Shown here in pieces: positions 25,841 to 34,555 of a stretch of 46,978 nt of DNA (position 1 is its first letter; each line of letters starts with the position of its first letter). Source of the DNA: PALSA-1004 sp947474275. GTDB taxonomy: Bacteria > Pseudomonadota > Gammaproteobacteria > Burkholderiales > SG8-41. Where the stretch lies: assembly GCA_947474275.1 (NCBI GenBank), contig CANJHY010000010.1, forward strand, positions 1 to 46,978. The letters are read 5' to 3'. The notes under the pieces are model-generated. The model was not told where the DNA came from. It ran no database searches and was given only the letters and a program-made list of their open reading frames with translations. Both the position numbers and the translations under genes were made by a program.

Positions 25841-26058
25841 GCTCCAAGGATGACGACCTTTACATCGTCGTTCTTCTCCCAATCGTCGATCGCGTTAACC
25901 AGCTGCTCCTCGCCACAAAACGGGGCCGCGTTGCGCTTGCCGGGATTGCTGAGCGTGACCGTGGCGATTTTCGATGCGGGATCGACAACCTATTTCACAT
26001 ATTCAAACGGGTAGGTTTTTACGGCGGCCACTCCTTCAGGATTTGCGTTCGATTGCAT
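25834..26058 (-). pseudogene. Enoyl-CoA hydratase (crotonase) remnant (N-terminal part, internal stop)
   Basis: From an ATG at 26058 the frame reads TYPFEYVK, an amber stop (25990-25992), then VVDPASKIATVTLSNPGKRN and DDWEKNDDVKVVILGAS before a TGA at 25834-25836. This is the typical first 75 residues of a crotonase, ending just before the first oxyanion loop. It follows the CoA-transferase stop by 15 bases, so it was once the next gene of that operon. A deletion appears to have joined it to the Bug remnant. Confidence 0.82.
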
Positions 26059-26073
26059 TGATTTTCGATGACA

Positions 26074-27297
26074 TCACGCTGCAGCATCGATTGCTTTTTT
26101 CTGCCGCAGCAAATCGATTTCTTCAGCGGTCTTGCCCAGCACGCCCTTCAGAATTTCTTCTGTGTGTTCGCCCAGCATCGGCGGCGGCCGCCGGATATTG
26201 CCCTCACAACTGCCGAACTTGAAAGGCACTCCGAGCTGGTGCAGTTCGCCGGCACGGGGATGCTGCACGGTTTGCACCATACCCGGCGAGTTCTCCGCCA
26301 GTTCGCTGAAAGCGGTGGCCAGATCGTTGACCGGCGCACAGGGAATATCGGCGGCTTCCAGCGCTGTGATCCACGCCGCCGTGGTGCGTGCCGGGGTCAG
26401 CGCGATCAACTGCGAAATAAGCACGTCGCGATTTTTGACGCGCTCGTTGTTGGTGGCGAAGCGCGGATCGGACGCGAGCTGCTCGCACCCCAGCACCGTG
26501 CACAGCGTGCGGAACAGCTTGTTGGCCGCAGCGCTGATGACGACGTGTCCGTCGGCAGTTGGAAACGCCTGATACGGCACGACCTGCGGATGGCCCGAAC
26601 CGACAGGCGTGACGGTCGAGCCGCCGTCGAGCACCGCAACCGAATAACTGATGAGCTGGCTCATCATGGAATCGATCAGCGCGACGCTGACTTCCTGGCC
26701 GCGGCCACTGCGCTCGCGATGATAGAGCGCGGTAACGATCGCGGTGGTCAGGTAAATGCCGCCGCTGAAATCGGCGAGTGACGCGCCCGGGCGTAGCGGC
26801 TGGTTGCCGCCTTCAGGCCCCGTGATGCTCATCACCCCCGAGCGCGCCTGCACCGCGACATCCATGCCGGGCTTGTCGGCAAGGGGGCCTTCGTCTCCAT
26901 ACGCGGAGACGCTGGCATAAATCAGCCGCGGATTTTTGGCCTGCAGGCTTTTGTAATCCAGCCCCAGCCGCGCCGTCACGCCGGGACGGAAATTCTGCAC
27001 GACTATGTCCGCCCAGCCGCAAAGCTGCTTGCAGACCTCGACGCCTTCCGGCGTCTTCAGATCGAGTCCGATGCTGCGCTTGTTGCGGTTGATTGCCAGG
27101 AAATAATCGCCTCCCACGAGAGGAATATCGGCCGCGAAACGCTGGCTCATGTTCATGTGGCGCCCGGTATCGCCGCGATCGGGTTTTTCGACCTTGATCA
27201 CATCGCAGCCGAGGTCGCCCAGCAGCATCGTACAGTACGGGCCGGCCACAAAATGCGTGAGGTCGACAACTTTCAATCCGGCAAATGGAGTTTCCAT
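26074..27297 (-). CDS. CaiB/BaiF (class III) CoA-transferase
   Basis: A 407-residue class III CoA-transferase. It has VVDLTHFVAGPYCTMLLGDLGCDVIKVEKPD at the N-terminus, NRNKRSIGLDLKTPEG, and the catalytic aspartate D176 in LRPGASLADFSGG. The GRGQEVSVALIDSMM block is also standard. AAGGCGG lies before the ATG at 27297, which is only seven bases after the double-hotdog gene stop. The enzyme probably moves CoA onto the acid imported by the ABC transporter or onto a downstream intermediate. The acyl-CoA synthetase in the same unit would be an alternative activation route. It differs strongly from the paralogue at 8471. Confidence 0.92.
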   Translation of the reverse strand: METPFAGLKVVDLTHFVAGPYCTMLLGDLGCDVIKVEKPDRGDTGRHMNMSQRFAADIPLVGGDYFLAINRNKRSIGLDLKTPEGVEVCKQLCGWADIVVQNFRPGVTARLGLDYKSLQAKNPRLIYASVSAYGDEGPLADKPGMDVAVQARSGVMSITGPEGGNQPLRPGASLADFSGGIYLTTAIVTALYHRERSGRGQEVSVALIDSMMSQLISYSVAVLDGGSTVTPVGSGHPQVVPYQAFPTADGHVVISAAANKLFRTLCTVLGCEQLASDPRFATNNERVKNRDVLISQLIALTPARTTAAWITALEAADIPCAPVNDLATAFSELAENSPGMVQTVQHPRAGELHQLGVPFKFGSCEGNIRRPPPMLGEHTEEILKGVLGKTAEEIDLLRQKKAIDAAA

Positions 27298-27304
27298 GTC
27301 CGCC

Positions 27305-28495
27305 TTACAAAACCTGGATCGAGATGTCGCGTGAAGGCAACCGCACGGTGGCCTTGCCGTCGCACGTGCGCTGGTCCTTCTGGTTGGTGCCCCACCATTC
27401 GATGTCCACCAGCGCTTCGTTCGCCTCTTTCCTGCAATCCGTCACCTTGCCGTTCATCTTCGTGAGATCCCCCAGGAAATTCGGTTTCGTAATGCGGCCC
27501 GACAACCGCCGCACAAAACCCATGTCGCCCATCCAGTTGGTGACGAGATGACCGCCCCAGTTGATGCGTTGCCACGCCTGGTCATACACGTCGGGCATGC
27601 CGATCTCGCGGGCGATTTCGGCATCGAAGTGGCCGGCGGCCGGATGCACGGGAATATTCCGCGTCGGCGACGTATAGACATTGGCCGGATGCTTGTCGCG
27701 ATCGAGGAACGCCGAGCGCAGCACGCTGTAGGTCGTTTGCCGCCCGACGTAGAAGCCGACGATATCGACGAGCGTGAGCGGCCCTTTCCACAAGGTCGGC
27801 AACTCGTCGCCGATCTTCACGTCCTCCCAGTAGCGGGGCTCAGCGCCGCGCCGCTCTTCGTTGCGATACGCTTGCGCGATCTCTTCGATCTGTTCGTCGG
27901 TATAACGGTATGGAGTGCGCGGTTCGGTGGATTTTTTAATGCCGCCGCCGCTGCGTGCGCGCGGAATGCGGAAGTAGTCGCCTTCATAACGCGCGACCAG
28001 CTGGTTGTTCTGGTTCGTATAGAGAACTTCGCCGACCTGGTTGACGAAACGCGGCACGTTGCGCCCTTCCTTCACCTGCACATCGATCAGGCGCGCGCGC
28101 GCGGAAACGACATCGCCGACCCTCACCGGGAAATGGTGTTCCCAGCGGCTGCCGGCGTAGATCCACTGGATGCCCGGCAATCCCGGCGCCACCAGTCCGC
28201 TGTCCACGGTACCCAGAAATGACGGCGGCGCAATGATTCCGCCCCACATCGTGCGCTTCGCATATTCGCTGTCGCACCAGAGCGGATTGTCGTCACCGAC
28301 TGCATATTGCGCCCAGCGCCGTATGTCGCCGGGGGCTATCGCCTCATAGCGCGCCGGCGCGTGCACATCACGCCGCAACCACACGCCGATAAGTCCGCGC
28401 ACCTTCTCGATGGCCTCGTCAGTGAGCCCGGGATGCTGCTGCGCGCCTTTCACAGGCTTGCTGACTGGTTTACCGGAAGATTCGCCCTGGGACAT
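27305..28495 (-). CDS. Fused double-hotdog MaoC-like acyl-CoA dehydratase
   Basis: A 396-residue protein with two hotdog halves. The N-terminal half (about 40-190) has YAVGDDNPLWCDSEYA, carrying the D and N of the hydratase motif with tryptophan in place of histidine, plus WGGIIAPPSFLGTVDSG. A linker rich in charged residues follows. The C-terminal half (about 215-390) has YWEDVKIGDELPTL and VHPAAGHFDAEIAREIGMP, with histidines that may complete the site. It corresponds to the split pair at 22140 and 22546. It presumably hydrates or dehydrates an acyl-CoA. AGGAGC precedes the ATG. It sits between acyl-CoA synthetase and CoA-transferase in the ABC-transporter operon. Confidence 0.87.
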   Translation of the reverse strand: MSQGESSGKPVSKPVKGAQQHPGLTDEAIEKVRGLIGVWLRRDVHAPARYEAIAPGDIRRWAQYAVGDDNPLWCDSEYAKRTMWGGIIAPPSFLGTVDSGLVAPGLPGIQWIYAGSRWEHHFPVRVGDVVSARARLIDVQVKEGRNVPRFVNQVGEVLYTNQNNQLVARYEGDYFRIPRARSGGGIKKSTEPRTPYRYTDEQIEEIAQAYRNEERRGAEPRYWEDVKIGDELPTLWKGPLTLVDIVGFYVGRQTTYSVLRSAFLDRDKHPANVYTSPTRNIPVHPAAGHFDAEIAREIGMPDVYDQAWQRINWGGHLVTNWMGDMGFVRRLSGRITKPNFLGDLTKMNGKVTDCRKEANEALVDIEWWGTNQKDQRTCDGKATVRLPSRDISIQVL

Positions 28496-28527
28496 CAGAT
28501 GCTCCTGTTAGTAGTAGATGGCGCGGC

Positions 28528-30756
28528 TCAACGGCCGGCCGCGCTGGTAGCCGGTTCTTCGACGCTGCGGATCGCGCCTGCCGCGGTGCGCACTGCCCGG
28601 GGTTCGCTTCCCTGCACCGTGCGGACTATCAGCGCATCGACGATCGTCAGTCCCTTGGCGTGCACGATGACGGGGTTGAGGTCGATTTCAGCGACCAGAT
28701 CCTGCTGGTCGTGCGCAAACCATGACACCCGGCACGCCACGTCGGCGAGCGCGTCGAGATCGACGCTGGGCATACCGCGATAGCCGGCAAACATCCTGGC
28801 AGCGCGCAAACCCTGCAGCAGCTCGCGCGCGCGCATCCTGCTGATGGGTGCAGGCGCCAGCGCGACATCGTCGAGCAACTCGACAAACACTCCACCGAGC
28901 CCGAGCATGATCATCGGGCCGAACTGCGCATCCCGCGTAATGCCGATCGTCATCTCAAGACCGGGTGCCGCCATTTTCTGCACGAGCACGCCGTCGATTG
29001 CGCGCGACGTACCACGAGCGACGCGTTCGAGCATTTGCGCATACGCCTCGCGCAGCGCGCGTTCATCCTTGAGACCGAGCACCACCGCACCGGCCTCAGT
29101 CTTGTGCAGAATTTCCGGCGACTGCGCCTTGATGGCGACAGAAAAACCGATGTCGCTCGCAGCGGCAACCGCCTCTTCCGCGCTCGACACCATGCGCTCG
29201 GCGCATTGGGGCAAACCGTATGCGGCGAGGATTTGCTTTGAGCTGCCCTCAGTAAGCACAGCCGCCGCGCTGCCGAGTTGCTTGCGCACCCGTTCGACCA
29301 TCGCCGTCGTGATATCGGCAGGCCGCGCGCTCTGCTGTTTGTAATCACGCCGCCAGCGCTCCTGAAATTCCGCGTAATCCGCGAGCGCCCGCGCGGCGCG
29401 CACGCAGTTCGGCATCGACGTATATGCAGGAATGCCGGCGCTCGCCAGCAACTCCACGGCGCGCGCGGAAGCGGTCGTGTAAGTGCAAAAGAGAATCGGC
29501 TTGTCGGTCTGCGCGCGTATGCGCGCGAATGCGTCGCGGTCTTTCTCGATGACGTATTCGTAAGCCAGTGAGCCGATCACGATGACGAGATCGACCGTCG
29601 CGCATCGCGCGGCAATCTCCACGATGTGCGCGTAGCCGACCTCGCGCACGGCGGTCGCCGTCAGGTCCACGGGGTTTTTCGCCACTCCATAGGTAGGCAG
29701 CAGCTTTTCGATCTGCGATTGCGTCGCGGCATCGAATGGAACGATCTCAAAACCCTGCGCGGTCAGCATGTCCGACAGCCAGACCGCGCCGCCGCCCGAA
29801 TTGCTGATGACGGCGACGCGCCGGCCCGGCGGCAGTTTGCAATAGGTAAATGCCGCCGCCGTATCGACCATCTGGTCGAGATCGCTGCCCTCGATGACGC
29901 CGTATTCGCGGAACAACGCATCAAAGACGCGCGCCTCCCCCGCCATCGAACCGGTGTGCGATGCCGCCGCGTTCCTGCCCGCTTGCGAGCGGCCGGTTTT
30001 GGCCGCGATCACCGGTTTGCCGGCAACGGCCGCCTGGTGCAGCGCCGCCCGCAATTTCGCCGGATCGCGCACGCCTTCCAGATAAAGCAGGAACACATCG
30101 GTGCCGCCCCGCTCCAGCAGGTGATGCAGGCAATCAGCAGTCTCGAGACAGCTTTCGTTGCCGCTGCTGATCATAAAGCTGTAGGAAATCTGCCGCTGCT
30201 GGCTGATATTGAGAAAGGTGAAAGCGAAGCCGCCGCTTTGCGAAATCACCGCGATGCGTTTGCTGACGTCGACTTTGGCATCGAGCGAGATCGAGACGTT
30301 TTCCAGCGTAGGGCAGAACGTTGCCGCGACTTTTTCGAGATTGTTAACGAAGCCCTCGGTATTCGGGCCGCACACTGCCATGTCGTAACGTCGCGCAATT
30401 TCCTGCAGCTCGATTTCACGCAGGCGGCCGTCATCGCCACGCTCTTCGGCAAAGCCGGAGGCAATGACGAGCACGGCGCGGATACCCGCTTTTCCGCATT
30501 GCTCGACGAGTTGCGGCACCGCCTGGGCAGGCGCGGCGAGAATGACGAGATCGACGATTTCAGGCACTTCTTCAAGCGTCGCGAACGTGCGGCGGCCGCG
30601 CACCTCTTTCAGGCGGCGGCTCACCAGGTACAACGGTCCGTTGAAGCCGCGATGCAGCAGCACCTGCAGCAGCCTGCCGCGGATGGTTTTCGGGTCTTCC
30701 GACACGCCCACAATCGCAATGCTGCGGGGAGACAAAAGTCGCTGCAAATCTGCCAT
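28528..30756 (-). CDS. NDP-forming acyl-CoA synthetase, fused alpha-beta
   Basis: The 742-residue protein has a CoA-binding domain starting LSPRSIAIVGVSEDPKTIRG, the phosphohistidine loop AAASHTGSMAG (H near 267) after GRSQAGRN, NSGGGAVWLSDM at about 315, and a C-terminal ATP-grasp domain with LTEGSSKQILAAYGL and AIKAQSPEILHKTEAGAV. It would activate a carboxylic acid to its CoA ester with ATP. The C-terminus carries about 20 extra residues compared with the paralogues. It lies 40 bases after the substrate-binding protein gene and 32 bases before the double-hotdog gene, in what looks like one operon with the ABC transporter. Confidence 0.9.
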   Translation of the reverse strand: MADLQRLLSPRSIAIVGVSEDPKTIRGRLLQVLLHRGFNGPLYLVSRRLKEVRGRRTFATLEEVPEIVDLVILAAPAQAVPQLVEQCGKAGIRAVLVIASGFAEERGDDGRLREIELQEIARRYDMAVCGPNTEGFVNNLEKVAATFCPTLENVSISLDAKVDVSKRIAVISQSGGFAFTFLNISQQRQISYSFMISSGNESCLETADCLHHLLERGGTDVFLLYLEGVRDPAKLRAALHQAAVAGKPVIAAKTGRSQAGRNAAASHTGSMAGEARVFDALFREYGVIEGSDLDQMVDTAAAFTYCKLPPGRRVAVISNSGGGAVWLSDMLTAQGFEIVPFDAATQSQIEKLLPTYGVAKNPVDLTATAVREVGYAHIVEIAARCATVDLVIVIGSLAYEYVIEKDRDAFARIRAQTDKPILFCTYTTASARAVELLASAGIPAYTSMPNCVRAARALADYAEFQERWRRDYKQQSARPADITTAMVERVRKQLGSAAAVLTEGSSKQILAAYGLPQCAERMVSSAEEAVAAASDIGFSVAIKAQSPEILHKTEAGAVVLGLKDERALREAYAQMLERVARGTSRAIDGVLVQKMAAPGLEMTIGITRDAQFGPMIMLGLGGVFVELLDDVALAPAPISRMRARELLQGLRAARMFAGYRGMPSVDLDALADVACRVSWFAHDQQDLVAEIDLNPVIVHAKGLTIVDALIVRTVQGSEPRAVRTAAGAIRSVEEPATSAAGR

Positions 30757-30796
30757 GCCGTAATCTTTCTTGTGTGTTGTGCCGGCGGGCCGCCGG

Positions 30797-31840
30797 CTAC
30801 TTGCGCGCGCCGGCGCGCAGCGACGCGGCGGCCTTGGCGGCGTACTGGTTCGTCCAGCCGGACTTCAGCACGGCGGGGGAAATGGGTTCATTGAGGTCGG
30901 CGAGAAACTGGGCGATGCGGACCATCTGCCCTTCGTTGACTTCGACGGTTTTGGGATAAGCCGGGCGCATGTCGCCCCAGATCTGGTCGAAAAGCGCTTT
31001 GTCCGTCTCTTTGAAATACTTGGCCCACACGGCGTCGCGCGCCTTGGTGTGATTCTGCTCGCTGTGCACGACGTCGAGCCCCTGCTGAATGGCCCGCAGA
31101 AAACGCACGACGAGTTCGGAGTTCTTCTGCGCCCAGCTGTCACGCACCAGCACTCCCTGATAAAGGAAGCCATCGAGCTCCTTCACCTGCCCCTTGGAGA
31201 ACTCGAACAGCATGGTGCCGCCGAACTGCTTGACTGCCAGATCGGGATTGGGCGGAGAAAACGAAAAACCGTCGATCTGGTCGCGCGCCAGCACCGGCAA
31301 CATGGCCGCGCCGGTCCCCATCGTAGCTATCGTCATGTCTTTATCGGGGTTCAAACCCGCGCGCCGCGCAAGGTAACGGATGATCTGATCGGTCCCGCTG
31401 CCCGGAGTACTGACGCCGAAAGTGCTGCCCTTCAGCGCTTTCAGCTTCTGCTCGTAGCTGCTGTTCGCGTTGATGCCGGTCCGTTCGATGAATTTTTTCG
31501 AGACGACGATGTTGCTTGCGTACTGCGTTATCGCAGCGCCCACCGTGATAATGTCCACGCCCTTCTCACGCGCCCTGAAGCCTGAAGGCGGCGCGGTCAC
31601 GCTGAACTGGGCTTCACCTGCAGCCAGCGCGGACATTGCCTTGGTGCCCGAGGTCGCGTTATAAATGTTCGCCTCGATGTTTTCGTTTTTGATGAAGCCC
31701 AGCACGTCCGCCGCCATGACGCTGATATAAAGATAGCCGCCAGAAGCCAACGCAACGTTGATCTTGTCCTGCGCGCAGGCAGTGCCGGCGCCCAACATCA
31801 CTGCGACGGCTGCGATACAGGCAATCAGATTTTTTCTCAC
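30797..31840 (-). CDS. ABC transporter substrate-binding protein, NitT/TauT (SsuA-like) family
   Basis: A 347-residue secreted protein with a signal peptide (RKNLIACIAAVAVMLGAGTA, cleavage near ACAQD). The mature part has the NMT1/SsuA-like pattern INVALASGGYLYISVMAADVLGFIKNE, GTKAMSALAAGEAQFSVTAP and STFGVSTPGSGTDQIIRYLARRAGLNP. The start is GTG 31840 with GGAGAG ahead of it. It works with the permease and ATPase encoded upstream. Given the acyl-CoA synthetase, hydratase and CoA-transferase that follow, the ligand is more likely an organic acid than a sulfonate or pyrimidine, but this is inference from context only. Confidence 0.88.
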   Translation of the reverse strand: MRKNLIACIAAVAVMLGAGTACAQDKINVALASGGYLYISVMAADVLGFIKNENIEANIYNATSGTKAMSALAAGEAQFSVTAPPSGFRAREKGVDIITVGAAITQYASNIVVSKKFIERTGINANSSYEQKLKALKGSTFGVSTPGSGTDQIIRYLARRAGLNPDKDMTIATMGTGAAMLPVLARDQIDGFSFSPPNPDLAVKQFGGTMLFEFSKGQVKELDGFLYQGVLVRDSWAQKNSELVVRFLRAIQQGLDVVHSEQNHTKARDAVWAKYFKETDKALFDQIWGDMRPAYPKTVEVNEGQMVRIAQFLADLNEPISPAVLKSGWTNQYAAKAAASLRAGARK

Positions 31841-31858
31841 TGGGCTCTCCGCTTCAAT

Positions 31859-32707
31859 TTAAATTCGGACTTCATCGTCGACATCAACTGTTTTCCAGCG
31901 CATGGCTTTGCGTTCAGCGAACTTCACGACACTGTTCAGCAGGTAAGCAAGCGCGGTGATTCCGATCAGGGCGGCAAAGACGCCGGCCGTATCGAATTGG
32001 CCTTGGGCCGAAACCAGCAGCGCTCCCAATCCCTTGTTCGACGCCATCAACTCGCCGACGACCGCGCCGATCAGTGCGTAAGGGACGGAGATCCGCAAGC
32101 CTGCGAACACCCAGGTCAGCGCCGAGGGCAGCACGACTTTGGAGAGGATGTCACGCTCGTTTGCCCCCATCAGCTTGACGATGGCGACCAGTTCCTGGCT
32201 GACGTTCCTGACGCCGGAATAAGTATTCAGAAAGACCAGGAAGAACACGATGGTTGCCGTCAAAGCGACTTTCATCGTCATGCCGATGCCGATCCACAGG
32301 ATAAAGAGCGGCGCGAGCGCAACCTTGGGCAGGCTGTAGAACGCCATGATGAAAGGATCGAGCACCTCGGCCAGCAGGCGCGCGCGGCCGAGCAGGACGC
32401 CTATCACCAGTCCCAGGCAACTGCCCAGCAGAAATCCCAGCAAAGCCTCCGACGCGGTAATGCCCGCGTGGTAAAAGAAACTGCCGTCCAGCACCCAGCC
32501 GCGCAGCTTCGCGAATATCGCGCTCGGCCGGCTGATGAAAAACTCCTGCACCAGAGTGCCGGAGGCCGCTTCCCATAACGCGAGAAGTCCCGCAAGCAGC
32601 GCAATCCGCAGGAGCACCACGTGCATTTTCCGCGCCTTGCGTTTGATCGCACCATCGTTGGCGGGCGCTGCCCGACCGACGACTGCCGCGTCATGCGGCG
32701 GGTTCAA
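31859..32707 (-). CDS. ABC transporter permease, NitT/TauT (SsuC-like) family
   Basis: The protein is 282 residues from a TTG at 32707. That start codon overlaps the TGA of the ATPase gene (TTGA) and has GGGGAG a few bases upstream; an ATG at 32626 is a weaker alternative. About six hydrophobic segments are visible, beginning with LLRIALLAGLLALWEAASG. The EAA-type loop that contacts the ATPase is VKLMGANERDILSKVVLPSA, followed by PYALIGAVVGELMASNKGLG, typical of this permease class. It forms the inner-membrane channel. Its stop lies 18 bases before the start of the binding-protein gene. Confidence 0.88.
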   Translation of the reverse strand: MNPPHDAAVVGRAAPANDGAIKRKARKMHVVLLRIALLAGLLALWEAASGTLVQEFFISRPSAIFAKLRGWVLDGSFFYHAGITASEALLGFLLGSCLGLVIGVLLGRARLLAEVLDPFIMAFYSLPKVALAPLFILWIGIGMTMKVALTATIVFFLVFLNTYSGVRNVSQELVAIVKLMGANERDILSKVVLPSALTWVFAGLRISVPYALIGAVVGELMASNKGLGALLVSAQGQFDTAGVFAALIGITALAYLLNSVVKFAERKAMRWKTVDVDDEVRI

Positions 32708-33498
32708 ACGGTCTCCCCGTGAAGTTCGGCCGCCACCACCGGCGCCAGCATGTCCCACAGTTCCGCGGTCAATGAAACGAATCCCGGATCATGGCGCAGG
32801 CGCAGCAGGTCCCGTTCCCGCGCGAGCGGCGAAGCGACCACTTTATGGATCGTCCCTGGCCTGGGGTTGAACACGACGACACGGTCCGCGAGCGCCACCG
32901 CCTCGTCGAGATCATGCGTGACGAACAAAATGGTTTTGGACAGGCGGCGGCTGATGTCCAGCAATTTAATCTGCATGCTCAAGCGAAGTTGCGCATCGAG
33001 CGCGGCAAACGGCTCGTCCAACAACAGCGTTTCCGGGTCGTAAGCAAGCAGGCGCGCCAGCGCGGTACGCTTGCGCATGCCACCGGAAAGTTGGGATGGA
33101 TACGCCTGCTCGAAGCCCTGCAGCCCGACGAGCTTGACGAGCATTTGCACGCGTTCGGCGATGGCAGCCGCGGCCCAGCCATTGATTTCGAGCGGCACGG
33201 CAATATTTGCGACGACGCTGCGCCACGGCAGCAAATGGTCGTTCTGCGTCATATAACCGGTGCGCAGGTTGTAGCCGTCAACGAGCTTGCCGCCGTAGAA
33301 CACCTCACCGGTGGTCGGCTTCAGCAGTCCGGCCGCCATATTTAGCAGCGTCGATTTTCCGCAACCCGATGGCCCTACCAGAGTAACAATCTCACCGCGC
33401 GCCACCGACAGCGTGATGCCGGTAACGGCCTCGACTTGGGCGGACGCAGTTTCGAACACCTTGCTGACGTGCCGAAACTCGATTAGCGGGTCGATCAA
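32704..33498 (-). CDS. ABC transporter ATPase, NitT/TauT (SsuB-like) family
   Basis: The 264-residue ATPase has all motifs in order: Walker A GPSGCGKST (42-50), Q-loop MTQNDHLLPW, signature LSGGMRKRTALAR at about 138, Walker B LLLDEPFAALD at about 158, and the switch histidine in FVTHDLDEA. The start is TTG 33498 with a GAGGAG site upstream. It is first in the operon ATPase, permease, binding protein, acyl-CoA synthetase, double-hotdog, CoA-transferase, and is divergent from the IclR regulator. The palindrome at 33545-33561 lies 47 bases upstream of its start. Confidence 0.93.
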   Translation of the reverse strand: MIDPLIEFRHVSKVFETASAQVEAVTGITLSVARGEIVTLVGPSGCGKSTLLNMAAGLLKPTTGEVFYGGKLVDGYNLRTGYMTQNDHLLPWRSVVANIAVPLEINGWAAAAIAERVQMLVKLVGLQGFEQAYPSQLSGGMRKRTALARLLAYDPETLLLDEPFAALDAQLRLSMQIKLLDISRRLSKTILFVTHDLDEAVALADRVVVFNPRPGTIHKVVASPLARERDLLRLRHDPGFVSLTAELWDMLAPVVAAELHGETV

Positions 33499-33544
33499 TG
33501 GCTCCTCACGCGGCCTGGGGCGCCGCTCTTTTTGTGAACTAGTT

Positions 33545-33561
33545 TGTGCGCATAGCGCACA
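33545..33561. promoter_or_regulatory. Perfect palindrome, probable IclR operator
   Basis: TGTGCGC, ATA, GCGCACA form a perfect 7-3-7 inverted repeat in the 146-base divergent gap between the ABC ATPase and the IclR gene. Size and position fit an operator that could control both directions. A second, weaker TGCGCGATATGCG follows at about 33564. Confidence 0.65.
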
Positions 33562-33644
33562 CTTGCGCGATATGCGATAATTTTATTGGAGAGGGTATCG
33601 TGCAGTCAACCTTATAAATCGCAGCTCACGTACAAAGACTATTC

Positions 33645-34481
33645 ATGGCGATAGCACGCAAAGGGCAGAAAGGGGCGACGTTGACTGCCATCCGTTCACC
33701 GGGCAGGGATTTCGTCCAGTCCCTCGAACGCGGGCTCGCCGTCATCAAATGCCTCGGCGCAGAACCACGGCAGTCGCTTGCGCACATCGCCAAAAGCACC
33801 GGCATTACGCGCGCCGCCGCGCGGCGTTTTTTGATCACGCTCGAGCAACTTGGTTATGTTGCACGGTCCGGCGCGGATTTTTATCTGCTGCCGCGCACCC
33901 TGGAACTCGGCTATGGCTACCTGTCCACGCAATCCCTGCCGCAAATCGTGCAGCCGCATCTCGAATCGCTCGCGCAGGACCTGAATGAAACGTCTTCGGT
34001 CACCGTGTTCGACCGGCAGCGCATACTTTATATCGCGCGCGTCACCACCAACCGTCTCGTCGGCTCAACATTGGCGGTCGGCTCGACCCTGCCCGCTTAC
34101 TGCACCGGATCGGGCCGCGTCCTGCTCGGCGCGTTGCCTGAGCAGCAATTGGCCGATTACCTGCGCACGACAAAACTTCAGCGCTATACGCCGCAGACCA
34201 TAGTCAATCGAGCGGCGCTGTTGAAGGAATTACAGAAAGCAGCACTCCAGGGCTGGTACCTGAGCGATGAAGAGATAGACGAGGGCGTGCGCTCGCTGGC
34301 GATGCCGCTGCATGACGCCAACGGCAACGTGATCGCTGCCATCAACATCAGCTGCTATGCCGGGCGCGTGCCGACCGACACCCTGACTCAGACTTACCTG
34401 CCGCGCATACGCAAGGCCGCGCAGGCGATCGACCGCGAGTTGAAGGCCTGCCGCCATTTGTCAGCGGAAGTCCGCACATGA
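33645..34481 (+). CDS. IclR-family transcriptional regulator
   Basis: A 278-residue IclR protein. The winged helix-turn-helix covers about residues 22-85 (FVQSLERGLAVIKCLG, SLAHIAKSTGITRAAARRFLITLEQLGYV). The GAF-like effector domain fills about 95-265 and has GSTLPAYCTGSGRVLLGAL, RYTPQTIVNRAALLKELQ and GWYLSDEEIDEGVRSLAMPL, close to the PcaR/PobR branch that senses aromatic or related acids. About 20 basic residues precede the HTH. It is divergent from the ABC transporter operon, whose substrate is probably related to its effector. The start at ATG 33645 has no strong ribosome site. Confidence 0.92.
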   Translation: MAIARKGQKGATLTAIRSPGRDFVQSLERGLAVIKCLGAEPRQSLAHIAKSTGITRAAARRFLITLEQLGYVARSGADFYLLPRTLELGYGYLSTQSLPQIVQPHLESLAQDLNETSSVTVFDRQRILYIARVTTNRLVGSTLAVGSTLPAYCTGSGRVLLGALPEQQLADYLRTTKLQRYTPQTIVNRAALLKELQKAALQGWYLSDEEIDEGVRSLAMPLHDANGNVIAAINISCYAGRVPTDTLTQTYLPRIRKAAQAIDRELKACRHLSAEVRT

Positions 34482-34555
34482 ACGCCCGGCGACTGCAAGC
34501 GGCCCAACGCGCCGGAATCTGCGATCCCGGGTAATCAGACTTGGTCCGCTTATCC

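Noticed and set aside
30797..33498. Taurine or sulfonate transporter
   Set aside because: The family match is to the broad NitT/TauT class; no sulfur-metabolism gene is near and the operon encodes acyl-CoA enzymes instead.
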